Shown: positions 1 through 11,986, numbered from the stretch's first letter. The stretch: DNA of 64,000 bases from Salinicola corii (GCF_008298015.1 NZ_VTPX01000012.1:45061-109060), one strand, 5' to 3'. Notes: generated by a model not told the origin, from the sequence alone. Numbers and translations: made by a program.

Positions 1-1
1 A

Positions 2-1996
2 CGGGATTCAACCGGACTCTACTCTCTCCAGTCCCGGTTGGTCGATCTCTGGCCGGACGACCTGTGGCGGGCCAGGGCGGCCATTGCGCCGGTGCTTGCC
101 TGGCCGGTCGATATCTCTCTCGACGAGCAGCGACAATACCGGACATTATTGCGCGAACAGGACGACGTGGGTGGACGTGAAGAGCTCATATCGTTGCTGT
201 TCTGGCTCGCGGGACAGGGGCATCGATATGGGTGGGAACTGGATGCCGCCCGGATGGCACGTCAGCGCCCCGAGGCGCAGCTCGAGTGGCTCTCGGGGTT
301 AAACGATCAGCACGATTACGGTCGGGTGCTGCTGGGTTTTGTAGCCGATGCGGAACCGCTGGACTGGGCCGCTTGGGACTGGTTCCGGCTTGTCGATCAG
401 GCGTACCTTGGCCATTGTGCCGGGTGGCTCACGACGGAGGAGGCGGAGAGGTTCGCGGGTCATGGCATCGATCTCCTGCAACAGCGCTACGCGGACTGGG
501 AGGCAGCGGCTCGGGCGTATCAACGGGGGCGCAGCCTGTTCGAGGGGCGGGATCTGCGGGCGGTCTTCGACAAGGAGTGGAGTGGCCTGCTCTCCGCCGA
601 TACGAGTCCATGGGCGTTACCCCTCGCCGACATGCTTGAAGAGACGCAGCGCGAGTCGGCACGTGAGTTCGCTCGACAGCATCGGGGAGACCCCGGCAGT
701 TGGGTGTTGAGCGTCGCCTCGATCCGCGACCCGGATTTGATCCACCGTCGGTCCCTGAGCGAACCGCTGGGACCGGAAAGGGTCCAGGAGGCGGAGCGCT
801 ACCTCGAAGATGTTCTGGGCCTGCGCCGGGAAGAGGGGGCTGCGGGACTGGCTAGGTTCTGGATACCGGCTCAGGCGCATCATCTCAACCAACTAGCCGC
901 CGACTCCCGCCATGCCGCCGGCCGCCGGTCATCGCCGGGAGCATCGCGGCGATTGCCCGTTTGCGCGGATCACGCGGCAACGATCACGATGGCGGAAAAG
1001 TACGCGTTCTATCTGGTGATGGCGTCGGACAGTGGCCGCTATTCTCCCATCGAAATCGAGACGCTGGCGCAGTCGCTGTGCGATGTACTGAGTCGCTTCT
1101 ATCGCGACGCCGAAAGGATGCTGTCGGCATGGCAAGTCTGGGAAACCGTCCTGAGCGAGGATGAAACGCCGGATGAAGTCTCTTTGGCGGATGACATCGC
1201 TTGGCACCGGTGCGATCCCGGCTCCCCCTTCCACTGGCTGACCCCGTCGCGGTCGCTGACGTGGCTCGAGCCGGGTATACGGCCGACTCTGGCGCGGTTC
1301 ACGGCGATCTCGCTGGCAGGGCCGCTCAATGAAGCGCTATGGCAGGCGCCGCAGCCGTTGGCGCCGCAAGACAGAGAGGCGCTGGGGGAGTGGATAGAGC
1401 ACCAGTATGCGCTGCAGGGGGGCTCGGGCCTGGTCGATTTTCTGGATTTTTTGACAGAGGCGGGAGACCGTCAGGACTATCAGATCAACTATGCGCCTTA
1501 CACACTGAATCGCACTCGTCTGGAAGCGGAAATCGCGATTCTCGAATCGGGAGAGTGCGTGGAAGAAGACCGCGTCCATTTGATGCGGCTGAAGCACGTG
1601 CGGGACAACGCCTGTCGCTGCAACGATCAGGACATGACGGCCTGGGATATCGCGCAACTAGTGGATCTGGCGCTGGCTGGCAGACAGCTCGACTGGCTCG
1701 ACGAGGACCGCCTGTCGCATTATCTAGACGCCGCCATGCGCCTGGCGGAGCGCCATTACAGCAGTTGGCGGGATTATGCCGAGGGATTATATAGCGGCTT
1801 TGGGTTCTTCATGGATGATACCCCCGAACGCGAGGCTTTTCTGCTGCGCTTCCGGGAAGCGCTCAGCGCATGGCTGGAAGCCGAGCCGCTGTTGGCCGGT
1901 GCGTGGGCAAGTCTCGATTTTCCGGGCAGTCCCATGACGCACTGGACATCTCTTCATGTCGACATCCTCCCCGGCGAACCCCACCGTTTACATTAA
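2..1996 (+). CDS. DUF1266-like protein with duplicated domain, 5' partial
   Basis: The frame is open to the left edge, so the true start lies outside the window; a TTG at 38 is only an internal candidate. The visible product is about 664 residues. Two stretches resemble each other, near residues 110-170 and 530-590 counted from the TTG: both have AWD, LVD, a WL-E segment, an RY/HY-(A/S)-W motif and a closing Y-G-F. This AWD...SW pattern is what I recall for DUF1266 (the E. coli YbeR/YbeU group), so a duplicated DUF1266-type domain is inferred. No signal peptide or membrane span is seen. The function is unknown. It stands alone; the next gene starts about 260 bases downstream. Confidence 0.75.
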   Translation, partial: RDSTGLYSLQSRLVDLWPDDLWRARAAIAPVLAWPVDISLDEQRQYRTLLREQDDVGGREELISLLFWLAGQGHRYGWELDAARMARQRPEAQLEWLSGLNDQHDYGRVLLGFVADAEPLDWAAWDWFRLVDQAYLGHCAGWLTTEEAERFAGHGIDLLQQRYADWEAAARAYQRGRSLFEGRDLRAVFDKEWSGLLSADTSPWALPLADMLEETQRESAREFARQHRGDPGSWVLSVASIRDPDLIHRRSLSEPLGPERVQEAERYLEDVLGLRREEGAAGLARFWIPAQAHHLNQLAADSRHAAGRRSSPGASRRLPVCADHAATITMAEKYAFYLVMASDSGRYSPIEIETLAQSLCDVLSRFYRDAERMLSAWQVWETVLSEDETPDEVSLADDIAWHRCDPGSPFHWLTPSRSLTWLEPGIRPTLARFTAISLAGPLNEALWQAPQPLAPQDREALGEWIEHQYALQGGSGLVDFLDFLTEAGDRQDYQINYAPYTLNRTRLEAEIAILESGECVEEDRVHLMRLKHVRDNACRCNDQDMTAWDIAQLVDLALAGRQLDWLDEDRLSHYLDAAMRLAERHYSSWRDYAEGLYSGFGFFMDDTPEREAFLLRFREALSAWLEAEPLLAGAWASLDFPGSPMTHWTSLHVDILPGEPHRLH

Positions 1997-2259
1997 CGCT
2001 GTTCATTAACCGAGAACACTCGCCAAAGCGTTTTCGATGACATATGATCTTCGCTGCGCTACGTCCACTGGAAAGAGGGCGTGGCTTTTTTCTGTTCGAT
2101 TGATCGATGATTCGAGCCCAATACAGGCCGTTATGGCGGTGACACCTCGTCGAGATGTGTCACCACCACAGCGACTCCATTTCGCCGGGCGACTCCCCGT
2201 GAGTTGTCGATAAGAAGGCGGCGCCCGTAACGGCTCACAGGCGAACGAGGTCGCGCTGA

Positions 2260-2871
2260 ATGCTAAGACGCACAGTCATGGGGCTGGCACTGGCGATGGT
2301 CATATCCGGTTGCTCTGCCCCTGTAAAACAACAACAGGTCAATGCTCAGTATTCACTCCCCCTGGTCAAGACTCGCACCGTTGCGGTCGATATTCCCAAG
2401 AGCGCACCGCCGGCACCTCTGGTGATCCGGGACTTTCGGCCGCAGCGCGTCTCTCCCGCGGTGATTCGAAAGGCCCTGCTGGACGAGCATAGGCGTTGGG
2501 TCGGGACACCTTACGTGCTCGGGGGAACAACGCGTCGCGGTATCGACTGTTCTGCGTTGATGCAGAACGTGTTCGGAGAGGCCTTCGCTCTCGAGCTACC
2601 GCGGACGACCGAAGAGCAGGTTCTGGAGGGCGATCGGGTCGCCGAAAACAACCTCAAGGCAGGGGACCTGGTCTTCTTCCAGCCACCTGGCCCCTATAAT
2701 CATGTCGGCGTTTACGTGGGCGATGGTTACTTTCTTCACGCCTCGTCGTCCCAGGGGGTGAAGTTATCTCGTCTCGATAATGTCTATTGGAAGCGATACT
2801 ACTGGCAGGCGCGGCGACCGGTCGAACGCACACAGCTGGCTCAACGGGTCATGTTGGCCAACGAAGGTTAA
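2260..2871 (+). CDS. NlpC/P60-family lipoprotein (Spr/MepS-like peptidase)
   Basis: 203 residues. The N-terminus is a lipoprotein signal with the lipobox VISGC (Cys at about 18), so the protein should be membrane anchored. The C-terminal two thirds are an NlpC/P60 domain: a catalytic Cys in the DCSALM motif (about 105), a His in NHVGVYVGDG (about 147) and FLHASS further on. Family members such as E. coli Spr/MepS and NlpC cleave peptidoglycan stem-peptide cross-links during wall growth. An AACGAGG ribosome site precedes the ATG. The gene is monocistronic and ends before a bidirectional terminator shared with the convergent slyD. The family is certain; the exact specificity is not. Confidence 0.9.
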   Translation: MLRRTVMGLALAMVISGCSAPVKQQQVNAQYSLPLVKTRTVAVDIPKSAPPAPLVIRDFRPQRVSPAVIRKALLDEHRRWVGTPYVLGGTTRRGIDCSALMQNVFGEAFALELPRTTEEQVLEGDRVAENNLKAGDLVFFQPPGPYNHVGVYVGDGYFLHASSSQGVKLSRLDNVYWKRYYWQARRPVERTQLAQRVMLANEG

Positions 2872-2975
2872 GGCTAAGACGCAAGCATTAGCTGCGCGAT
2901 AGGGAGTTCGGTCTCGGATGCGTATTGACGCCGTTTTATCCGAGAATTTGGTTCCTCCACTCGCCGGTGAAGCAT

Positions 2976-3008
2976 GAAAAAGGGCAGCCTCGCGGCTGCC
3001 CTTTTTTA
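2976..3008. terminator. Bidirectional rho-independent terminator
   Basis: An 8-bp GC stem (GGGCAGCC / GGCTGCCC) with a TCGC loop is flanked by AAAAA on the left and TTTTTT on the right. It lies between the convergent NlpC/P60 gene and slyD and fits termination from both sides. Confidence 0.85.
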
Positions 3009-3052
3009 TCTGAAGACGTGCTCCAATACTCCATCTCGGCTGGGCGCGATGA

Positions 3053-3535
3053 TCAGTGCTCGTGACCACCTTCGCCATGGACGTGGCCATGGGATACTTC
3101 TTCCTCGGTCGCTTCGCGAACCTCGGCGATCTCGACATCGAAGTTCAGCTTCTCGCCAGCCAGGGGATGGTTGCCGTCGACCGTTACGGTGTCGCCTTCC
3201 ACCTTGGTTACGGTGACCATCAGCGGGCCCTCCTGGGTCTGTGCCTGAAACTGCATGCCCGGCTCGACGTCGTCGACGCCTTGGAATGCATCCCGCGGGA
3301 CTTCCTGAACCAGTGCCGGCTGGACTTCACCATATCCTTCGCTCGGCGCGACGGCGACCTGAAGCTTGTCACCGCTACCGTGACCTTCGAGTTCTTTCTC
3401 GAGCCCCGGAATGATGTTGCCCGCACCGTGTAGATAGGTCAGCGGATCGCGACCTTCGGAACTGTCCAGGACCTCACCTGCATCGTTGGTCAGTGTGTAG
3501 TGGAACGCGACCACGGAGTTCTGGGCAATCTGCAT
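3053..3535 (-). CDS. slyD: FKBP-type peptidyl-prolyl isomerase SlyD
   Basis: 160 residues from the chosen ATG. SlyD is a cytoplasmic prolyl isomerase and chaperone with a metal-binding tail, linked to [NiFe]-hydrogenase nickel delivery in E. coli. Visible are the FKBP core (FHYTLTNDAGEVLDSS, YLHGAGNIIPGLE), the insert-in-flap segment, and a short His-rich C-terminus (HGHVHGEGGHEH) less extended than in E. coli. The start MQIAQNS is preceded by AAAGG at good spacing; an in-frame ATG 11 codons upstream lacks this and is less likely. It converges on the NlpC/P60 gene. Confidence 0.92.
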   Translation of the reverse strand: MQIAQNSVVAFHYTLTNDAGEVLDSSEGRDPLTYLHGAGNIIPGLEKELEGHGSGDKLQVAVAPSEGYGEVQPALVQEVPRDAFQGVDDVEPGMQFQAQTQEGPLMVTVTKVEGDTVTVDGNHPLAGEKLNFDVEIAEVREATEEEVSHGHVHGEGGHEH

Positions 3536-3737
3536 CTCGAAACCTTTGCGTTTGTGCATGTCTGTCACATCCTAACGCGCCACAGCCTTCCTGTCAGGTC
3601 GCAATGACCAGGAAGTCGGCCCGACCGAGTCCCGCTTACCGCGACCGGCTTTTACGGTAGTTGCGCCACTCTATGGGTGTGGTTACCCTGACCCCACGAT
3701 AAATTACCGTGAGTCTGCGGCCGAGGAGAAGTTCGTC

Positions 3738-4025
3738 ATGACCGTTTTTGTCGTTTGGCTCGTTGCCTTCGCCGTTTTTCTTTTTTTTCTGCTCAGGGCG
3801 TGGAATGGCGCGCTCGGGGCGATGATCAAGCGTCGGTTGCCGACCCAGTTGCAAGGGGATCCCTCTCAGGATCGCTGGGTCATGTCGACGGCGCTGGCGG
3901 TACTGGGAGCGACGTTCATCATCAAGCCTGTGTCCATGCTTTTGACCTTGATTCTGCTGGCTATTGGAATTTGGGTGGGTCTGCGTGTTGGCTGCTGGGT
4001 CATGCGTAAAGCCAATTTGCATTGA
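3738..4025 (+). CDS. Small two-span membrane protein
   Basis: 95 residues starting after a GAGGAGAAG ribosome site. There are two hydrophobic stretches: residues about 3-20 (VVWLVAFAVFLFFLL) and about 52-78 (TALAVLGATFIIK to ILLAIGIWVGL), separated by a basic polar loop. No catalytic motif and no family that I recognise. It probably lies in the inner membrane. It stands alone between divergently placed slyD and the convergent LpxR-like gene. Confidence 0.7.
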   Translation: MTVFVVWLVAFAVFLFFLLRAWNGALGAMIKRRLPTQLQGDPSQDRWVMSTALAVLGATFIIKPVSMLLTLILLAIGIWVGLRVGCWVMRKANLH

Positions 4026-4114
4026 CGGGATCGCCGGTTGCCTTGACCGGCTCTTGTGCGGCAACGGGCGGTGCTGGAGAGCAGTATCGCCCGTTCTGAT
4101 TTCGAGACTGGTAA

Positions 4115-5101
4115 TTAGAGCCAGGTGGAGAGGGTGATCGAGCCGAACTGATCGCCATTATCCTGAGACTCGAACTCGTGGGTGCGCCAGACGGAACTGT
4201 AGGTCAACTGCCAGCGATCCCAGGATACGGCGAGACCGAGCTGGGCATCGCCTACCCAGGGTCGCCGGTCAACGGAGTGGCTGTCCTCGAAGGTATTGCC
4301 GTCGAGCAGCATGTTGTAGGCCATGAGCCGACCTTCAACATTGGCGAACACGTACCAGTTGAAACCGCTGTCTTTTTCGAAAAAGATCCTGCTGCCTTGA
4401 GAAGGCGCCACGGCCGGTACGCCGAAGCTCTTGTCCAGCCCTTGTCCCAAACGCAACCCGAGACCGGTTGCGCCATAGGTATAGAGATTGCCGACGGCCA
4501 GACCGACCGACGGCCCATATTCGGCTTCCAGCCCCCCTAGTCGGCCCTGTTTCCACCAGGAGGTCTGGTAGGCAACGTTGACGAAGGGCTCGTTGTGCAA
4601 CTGATTGTGCCAGCCCTCGGGTTTGTCGCTATCGATCAGATGGTGAAAGTTTTCCTGTACGGTATGACCGCCGGCGCCAGGACCGACAAGGCCGACATCG
4701 AAATAGAGGCCACTGGTGCGGCGCCACCCGGTCAGTTGCTTGTCATCGAACAGGGAGAGTCCAGCGTAGAGAACGCCAGCGTAGGGACGATCGTCCTCGA
4801 TCAAGCGCCTCTCGTCGATGTCTTCCGGCGTGTAGATCTGTTGCCCGAAGCGGTAGGAGGCTCCATCCAGTGAGGCGGCGCTCCAGCCCGGAATCAGGTC
4901 GGCGAGATCGCGGGTCCAGTGATCCTGGTCAGGCTTGAAAGACCAGTCGGCTTCGATGCCGTTGGTGTAATGACCGTCATCACCGCTGGCGAAGAGATCG
5001 TTTTCCGACTTCAGCGTCAGGATGCCGTCCGCCCAAGCGATACTCGAAATGGCTGTCAGAGCCATGGCCAGGCCGGTTCGCAACCAAATGTGTCCCTTCA
5101 T
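4115..5101 (-). CDS. lpxR: LpxR-family lipid A 3'-O-deacylase-like outer membrane protein (DUF2219)
   Basis: 328 residues with a signal peptide ending near SIAWA-DG. LpxR proteins are 12-stranded outer membrane barrels that remove the 3'-acyloxyacyl chain of lipid A in a calcium-dependent way. The family signature is present: SENDLF just after the signal (the Asn-Asp pair of the active site), HYTNG (active-site Thr) and a later QENFHHLIDSDKP segment carrying the candidate catalytic His. DRPYAG in the middle is also typical. The length matches the family. An upstream element (5179-5197) is nearly identical to one in front of the SlyB-like gene, suggesting shared control. Enzyme activity is inferred from motifs only. 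Confidence 0.85.
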   Translation of the reverse strand: MKGHIWLRTGLAMALTAISSIAWADGILTLKSENDLFASGDDGHYTNGIEADWSFKPDQDHWTRDLADLIPGWSAASLDGASYRFGQQIYTPEDIDERRLIEDDRPYAGVLYAGLSLFDDKQLTGWRRTSGLYFDVGLVGPGAGGHTVQENFHHLIDSDKPEGWHNQLHNEPFVNVAYQTSWWKQGRLGGLEAEYGPSVGLAVGNLYTYGATGLGLRLGQGLDKSFGVPAVAPSQGSRIFFEKDSGFNWYVFANVEGRLMAYNMLLDGNTFEDSHSVDRRPWVGDAQLGLAVSWDRWQLTYSSVWRTHEFESQDNGDQFGSITLSTWL

Positions 5102-5178
5102 GTGCCGCCTTATTCCCTTAAAACGAATTATTGGATCTGCGGGACATACAATAGCGTACGTAAAACGTCGAGAACATA

Positions 5179-5197
5179 AAAACTAGTCCCGCGCTAA
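5179..5197 (-). promoter_or_regulatory. Shared upstream element, copy 1 (lpxR-like gene)
   Basis: On the plus strand the 19-mer is AAAACTAGTCCCGCGCTAA. It lies 78-96 bases upstream of the lpxR-like start and matches 17 of 19 positions of the copy at 5781-5799. Both copies are followed, towards the gene, by a GTTTTA...GTAC segment at slightly different spacing. It could be a regulator site or part of an unusual promoter; the regulator is unknown. Confidence 0.45.
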
Positions 5198-5202
5198 CAG
5201 AA

Positions 5203-5224
5203 AGCGGCGCCCTGGGGCGCCGCT
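5203..5224 (-). terminator. Probable terminator hairpin of the SlyB-like gene
   Basis: A perfect 9-bp stem AGCGGCGCC / GGCGCCGCT with a 4-base loop lies 29 bases past the stop of the SlyB-like gene. Read on the minus strand it is followed by TTCTGTT, a weak U-run. Confidence 0.5.
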
Positions 5225-5252
5225 GGCGTATCGTCTACCTGTCGTCGTGCAA

Positions 5253-5720
5253 TCAGTAGGGGGCTACGCTGACGCTCGACCCGCTGGCGACCAGCTTGAC
5301 GCGTTGGCCGACTTGCCAGTTGCGGTCCGCCTTCTGGACCACCACGACATTCTGCCCGCTGTCCTGGCGAATCTCCAACTCGTAGCCATCGACGCGGTCG
5401 GTCGCCTGCTGAATCTTGCTGCCGGCCACCGTACCGCCGATGGCGCCGGCTGCAGTTGCGAGGGTGCGTCCGGAGCCGCCACCGACCTGATTGCCCAGCA
5501 AACCGCCAATGACCGCACCGCCCAGGCTGCCCAGAATGCTCTCGCCATTGCCACCCTGAATTTGTACCGGTCGCACCGACTGGATGGTTCCGTAGCTTAC
5601 GGACTGTGCCGTGCCCGCTTGATCTCCCCGATAGACGTCACCCGAGTAGGTCGAGGTATTGGTACATCCCGCCAGAGCCAGCAGGCTCATGATCAGTGCA
5701 GGGGCGATGAGTCGTTTCAT
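5253..5720 (-). CDS. slyB: SlyB-like glycine-zipper outer membrane lipoprotein
   Basis: 155 residues. A lipoprotein signal ends in LALAGC (Cys about 19). The middle holds a glycine-zipper 2TM segment (LGGAVIGGLLGNQVGGGSG to AIGGTVAGSKIQ, about 67-105), and the C-terminal part is a small beta domain (YELEIRQDSGQ, VGQRVKL). This is the SlyB/Pcp organisation. E. coli SlyB is an outer membrane lipoprotein induced by PhoPQ under divalent-cation stress and helps stabilise the outer membrane. The gene sits upstream of an LpxR-type lipid A enzyme and shares with it a 19-bp upstream element, which fits a joint envelope role. Confidence 0.85.
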   Translation of the reverse strand: MKRLIAPALIMSLLALAGCTNTSTYSGDVYRGDQAGTAQSVSYGTIQSVRPVQIQGGNGESILGSLGGAVIGGLLGNQVGGGSGRTLATAAGAIGGTVAGSKIQQATDRVDGYELEIRQDSGQNVVVVQKADRNWQVGQRVKLVASGSSVSVAPY

Positions 5721-5780
5721 GATTGATTCTCCTTAACATCCAGGTATGGCTTCGTGCCCAGTACATTAAAACAGTGTTCT

Positions 5781-5799
5781 AAAACTAGTCCAGTGCTAA
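5781..5799 (-). promoter_or_regulatory. Shared upstream element, copy 2 (slyB-like gene)
   Basis: On the plus strand the 19-mer is AAAACTAGTCCAGTGCTAA, 61-79 bases upstream of the SlyB-like start. It differs from the copy at 5179-5197 at two positions. A GTTTTA repeat with 13-base spacing follows towards the gene. Confidence 0.45.
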
Positions 5800-5864
5800 T
5801 GAATTCCGTCGGCACTGCACCCGACACGGATTGAGTGTAGGAGCCGCTGGCGATTCCCGCCTCA

Positions 5865-7052
5865 TCAGTCCTGGCGATCCCGGTCGTCTTCAGAAAAGCT
5901 CAGGCTGCCGCTGTCGACGAGTGCCGCCAGCAAGCGGGCGCTATCGGGATGGGCTAGTGCACTGGCGTCTATACGGGAATTTGACGCCAGTGTCCGGGCC
6001 ACTTCGAGAGGGCAGCGGATGGCATCTCCGTCGACGAACAGCGTGGCGTTGGCATCATCCATGCGGTGCCACGCGAAACGTGAGCCAAGGCTGCGCGTCA
6101 GTTCGCTGCCGCTCTCGAGCGAGGCGCGCAGTGCCTCCGGTGCGGTGGGTGAATCCGGCGGGGCCAACTGGTCCAGATATTTTGGCTGCGTCATGGCACG
6201 CCCGAACCATTGCGCCATCTGATCAGGTCGATCGATGACGTCCAGCAGCAGCCTGCGCACGCGGGCCACGGCCTGCTCGTCCAGCTCGCCAGGGGCGAAC
6301 GGGGGTTGCAGGTCGGGATCGGCGTAGCGCTGGCTGTCGCCGAGCTGTTCACCGATATAGTCGGCGAAGGAGGTGACGATCTCGTCGGCGGAAGGGGCCC
6401 GGAAACCGATCGAGTAGGTCAGGCAATCCTCGGCTTCGCTGACACCGTGATGCGCGACGCCCGGCGGGAGGTAGAGCATGTCGCCCGGCTCGAGCACCCA
6501 CTCCTGATCGGCCTGCACGGTGAAGTCTCCGAGGATGCGCAGGTCGATCCCTGGGATCAAGCGGGCACTCGCGCCGGGGCTGCCGCCCAGCTGCCAGCGC
6601 CGGCGTCCGCTGGCCTGGAGTAGAAAGACGTCGTACTGGTCGACGTGCGCGCCCACGCTGCCGCCAGGCGGCGCGTAGCTGACCATGATGTCATCGAGCC
6701 GCCAACTGGGCAGAAAATCGAAGGACTCTAGCAGCTCGGCGACCTCTGGCACATAGTGGTCCACCGCCTGCACCAGCAGCGACCAGCCGCTGGCGGGCAG
6801 GCGAGCGAAGGTGTTCTCGTCGAACGGTCCGTGGCTGACCTGCCATGCCTTGTCTGGTCCCTGCTCCTCCACCAGCCTGGCCTCGACTCCCTCTTCACAG
6901 GCGAGACCCGCCAGATCGTCCGGCTCCAGGGGCGAGACGAAGTCGGGAAACGCACCGCGTATCAGCAGCGGCGATTTCTGCCAGTGCTGGCTGAGAAACT
7001 GGGCGGAGGTGAGACCGCCCAGCAGCGTGCGTGGCTTGTTGGCTGACGTCAT
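5865..7052 (-). CDS. roxA: Ribosomal protein uL16 3-hydroxylase RoxA (JmjC cupin, YcfD)
   Basis: 395 residues from MTSANKP, preceded by CAGGAGAT; a longer frame upstream is not favoured. RoxA is a Fe(II)/2-oxoglutarate oxygenase that hydroxylates an arginine of L16 (Arg81 in E. coli). The cupin fold shows the iron ligands HVD (in GSVGAHVDQYDVFLLQ) and the distal His in GVAHHGVSE, followed by the dimerisation and winged-helix C-terminal part. It is the last gene of a leftward run with purB, hflD, mnmA, nudJ and rluE, an order close to E. coli, where phoPQ lie between purB and roxA; here they are missing. Confidence 0.92.
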   Translation of the reverse strand: MTSANKPRTLLGGLTSAQFLSQHWQKSPLLIRGAFPDFVSPLEPDDLAGLACEEGVEARLVEEQGPDKAWQVSHGPFDENTFARLPASGWSLLVQAVDHYVPEVAELLESFDFLPSWRLDDIMVSYAPPGGSVGAHVDQYDVFLLQASGRRRWQLGGSPGASARLIPGIDLRILGDFTVQADQEWVLEPGDMLYLPPGVAHHGVSEAEDCLTYSIGFRAPSADEIVTSFADYIGEQLGDSQRYADPDLQPPFAPGELDEQAVARVRRLLLDVIDRPDQMAQWFGRAMTQPKYLDQLAPPDSPTAPEALRASLESGSELTRSLGSRFAWHRMDDANATLFVDGDAIRCPLEVARTLASNSRIDASALAHPDSARLLAALVDSGSLSFSEDDRDRQD

Positions 7053-7086
7053 GTCGATCTCCTGGACGAAAACGTATATAGCGCGC

Positions 7087-10372
<3,286 letters not shown>

Positions 10373-10578
10373 GGCGATTTCCGGGGCAGGTGGGAGTGGG
10401 CAGTGAGACCCGACTCGCCAGTTGCGATGCCTGACGAGCTTGCAGGATCCGAGTCATTGGCCCGACTCGAATGAGCGGCCCGCGATTATAGCTGAAAACG
10501 GGGGATCGCATCGAGCCCATACGCAATTTCCCGGGGGCGGAGGTGCCGCGACACGGTGGCTGCAGATCCGCTTCCCGG

Positions 10579-11028
10579 TCAGCGCTCGCGAATGACATCA
10601 AGCGGATAGCGTCGGCCGTCGCGTGCGTCGCGCAGCCGCTGCATCACGACCGGGCTACGCAGCTGGTGGCTACGGTCGAGATCGTCGATTTCGTCGAAGG
10701 TGAGCCAGTGGGCGCCGATGATACCCTTGTCCAGCGCATTGCCCAGATGTGCCAACGGCAGGCTGAGAAACGCATGGCTGTGGAATATAAGGCCGTCCGA
10801 AGCCTGGTGAACGTAGAGGCCCAGATAGTCGGTAATGGCCACCTGCCAGGCCGACTCTTCACGAACCTCCCGCTCGGCGGCGGCAATCAGGCGCTCACCC
10901 CGCTCCAGATGGCCCGCGGGTTGATTGAACAGACTGAATGGGCCGCCGCGGTCCTCTTCCACCATCAGGTAACGACCTGCTCGTTCCACCACCACCGCAA
11001 CGGTCACGCGAGGCGTCCAACGGTTCAT
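10579..11028 (-). CDS. nudJ: Nudix hydrolase NudJ (phosphatase-type, YmfB)
   Basis: 149 residues. The Nudix box is visible as GHLERGERLIAAAEREVREES (about residues 39-60, with the REVREES core). NudJ of E. coli hydrolyses nucleoside tri- and diphosphates and hydroxymethylpyrimidine pyrophosphate. The FNQPAGHLE and YPLDVI segments match the NudJ subgroup. The gene sits between rluE and mnmA as in E. coli. A 206-base gap to mnmA probably holds the mnmA promoter. Confidence 0.9.
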   Translation of the reverse strand: MNRWTPRVTVAVVVERAGRYLMVEEDRGGPFSLFNQPAGHLERGERLIAAAEREVREESAWQVAITDYLGLYVHQASDGLIFHSHAFLSLPLAHLGNALDKGIIGAHWLTFDEIDDLDRSHQLRSPVVMQRLRDARDGRRYPLDVIRER

Positions 11029-11164
11029 GTCATCATTCTCCCGACTCGATGCTCTGCCCTCGGCACCCGGCCGCGGGACCCCAGCCGATCATACCCGGTC
11101 TACGCCAATTCGAAAGTCCGCTATCGGAAACGCCATTCCGGGTGCTTGAAGATTGGAAGACGAC

Positions 11165-11767
11165 TCAGCGCTTGCGGGAGGGTGTCGAGCGCCGGTTGTC
11201 ATTGCGCTCAGGAAGACGCCTGGGGACGTTCATCGTTTCGCTGCGCCAGTGGCCCGAGGGTAGGCCGTCGAGCCGCCACGGTCCGATCCCGACACGAATC
11301 AAGCGTAGGGTCGGATGGCCCACGTGTGCTGTCATTCTGCGTACCTGGCGGTTGCGACCTTCGCGTAGTTCGATCTCCAGCCAGGTCGTCGGTACCGATG
11401 ATCGATAGCGTACGGGTGGGTCGCGGGGTGGAGGTTCCGGCTGTGCGAGCCTTCTAATCTTGACCGGTCGAGTCGGCCCGTCCTTCAACGTAACACCCTC
11501 GCGAAGCGCCTTGAACGCATTCTGATCCGGCTCGCCCTCTACCTGGACCCAGTACTGCTTGGGTAGCTTGTGACGGGGATCGCTGATGCGATGGATCAGG
11601 GCGCCGTCATCGGTCAGCAGCAGCAGGCCCTCCGAGTCGTAATCGAGACGACCGGCAGGGTAGACTCTGGCCACGTCGAGATAATCGGCCAGCGTGCGCC
11701 GTCCATGAACATCGGTGAATTGGCAGAGAACGTTGTAGGGCTTGTGCAGCAGATAGATTCGGCTCAT
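11165..11767 (-). CDS. rluE: 23S rRNA pseudouridine synthase RluE
   Basis: 200 residues from [19 protein letters not shown]. RluE isomerises U2457 of 23S rRNA. The catalytic Asp lies in PAGRLDYDSEGLLLLTDDG and the RsuA/RluB family end motif EGRNRQVRRM is present. There is no S4 domain, as expected for RluE. A frame extending 20 codons upstream is rejected because homology begins at MSRIY. The start overlaps the stop of a small upstream open frame by four bases (ATGA). Confidence 0.93.
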   Translation of the reverse strand: MSRIYLLHKPYNVLCQFTDVHGRRTLADYLDVARVYPAGRLDYDSEGLLLLTDDGALIHRISDPRHKLPKQYWVQVEGEPDQNAFKALREGVTLKDGPTRPVKIRRLAQPEPPPRDPPVRYRSSVPTTWLEIELREGRNRQVRRMTAHVGHPTLRLIRVGIGPWRLDGLPSGHWRSETMNVPRRLPERNDNRRSTPSRKR

Positions 11768-11967
11768 ATCGGGTCTTCTGCGGTCGCCGTGGGCAGCTCC
11801 AGGTGCGCTGCTCGAGCGTCCCGCCATGGCAGATGTCGCTGATCGAGACTATTTTCAGGGAAGGCTTGCATACGGGCTCCATCGGCCGCATCTTCAAGGA
11901 ACTTCGGGTCTTCAACGGTATCCAATACCTTACCGAGTCCCGGCTTGACGTATCCGAGCCGATGCAT
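11764..11967 (-). CDS. Small hypothetical protein coupled to rluE
   Basis: 67 residues, from an ATG with AAGGA about 11 bases upstream. The stop overlaps the rluE start as ATGA. The product is polar and mildly acidic with no signal or membrane span, starting [20 protein letters not shown]. Third codon positions are GC-rich as in neighbouring genes. I do not recognise it. The opposite strand carries a competing 67-codon frame with no good ribosome site. The ATGA overlap is the main reason to list it. Confidence 0.4.
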   Translation of the reverse strand: MHRLGYVKPGLGKVLDTVEDPKFLEDAADGARMQAFPENSLDQRHLPWRDARAAHLELPTATAEDPI

Positions 11968-11986
11968 CCAGGGATTCATCCTTACT

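Noticed and set aside
5760..5800. PhoP box upstream of the slyB-like gene
   Set aside because: GTTTTA repeats are spaced 13 bases instead of 11 and do not match the box well.
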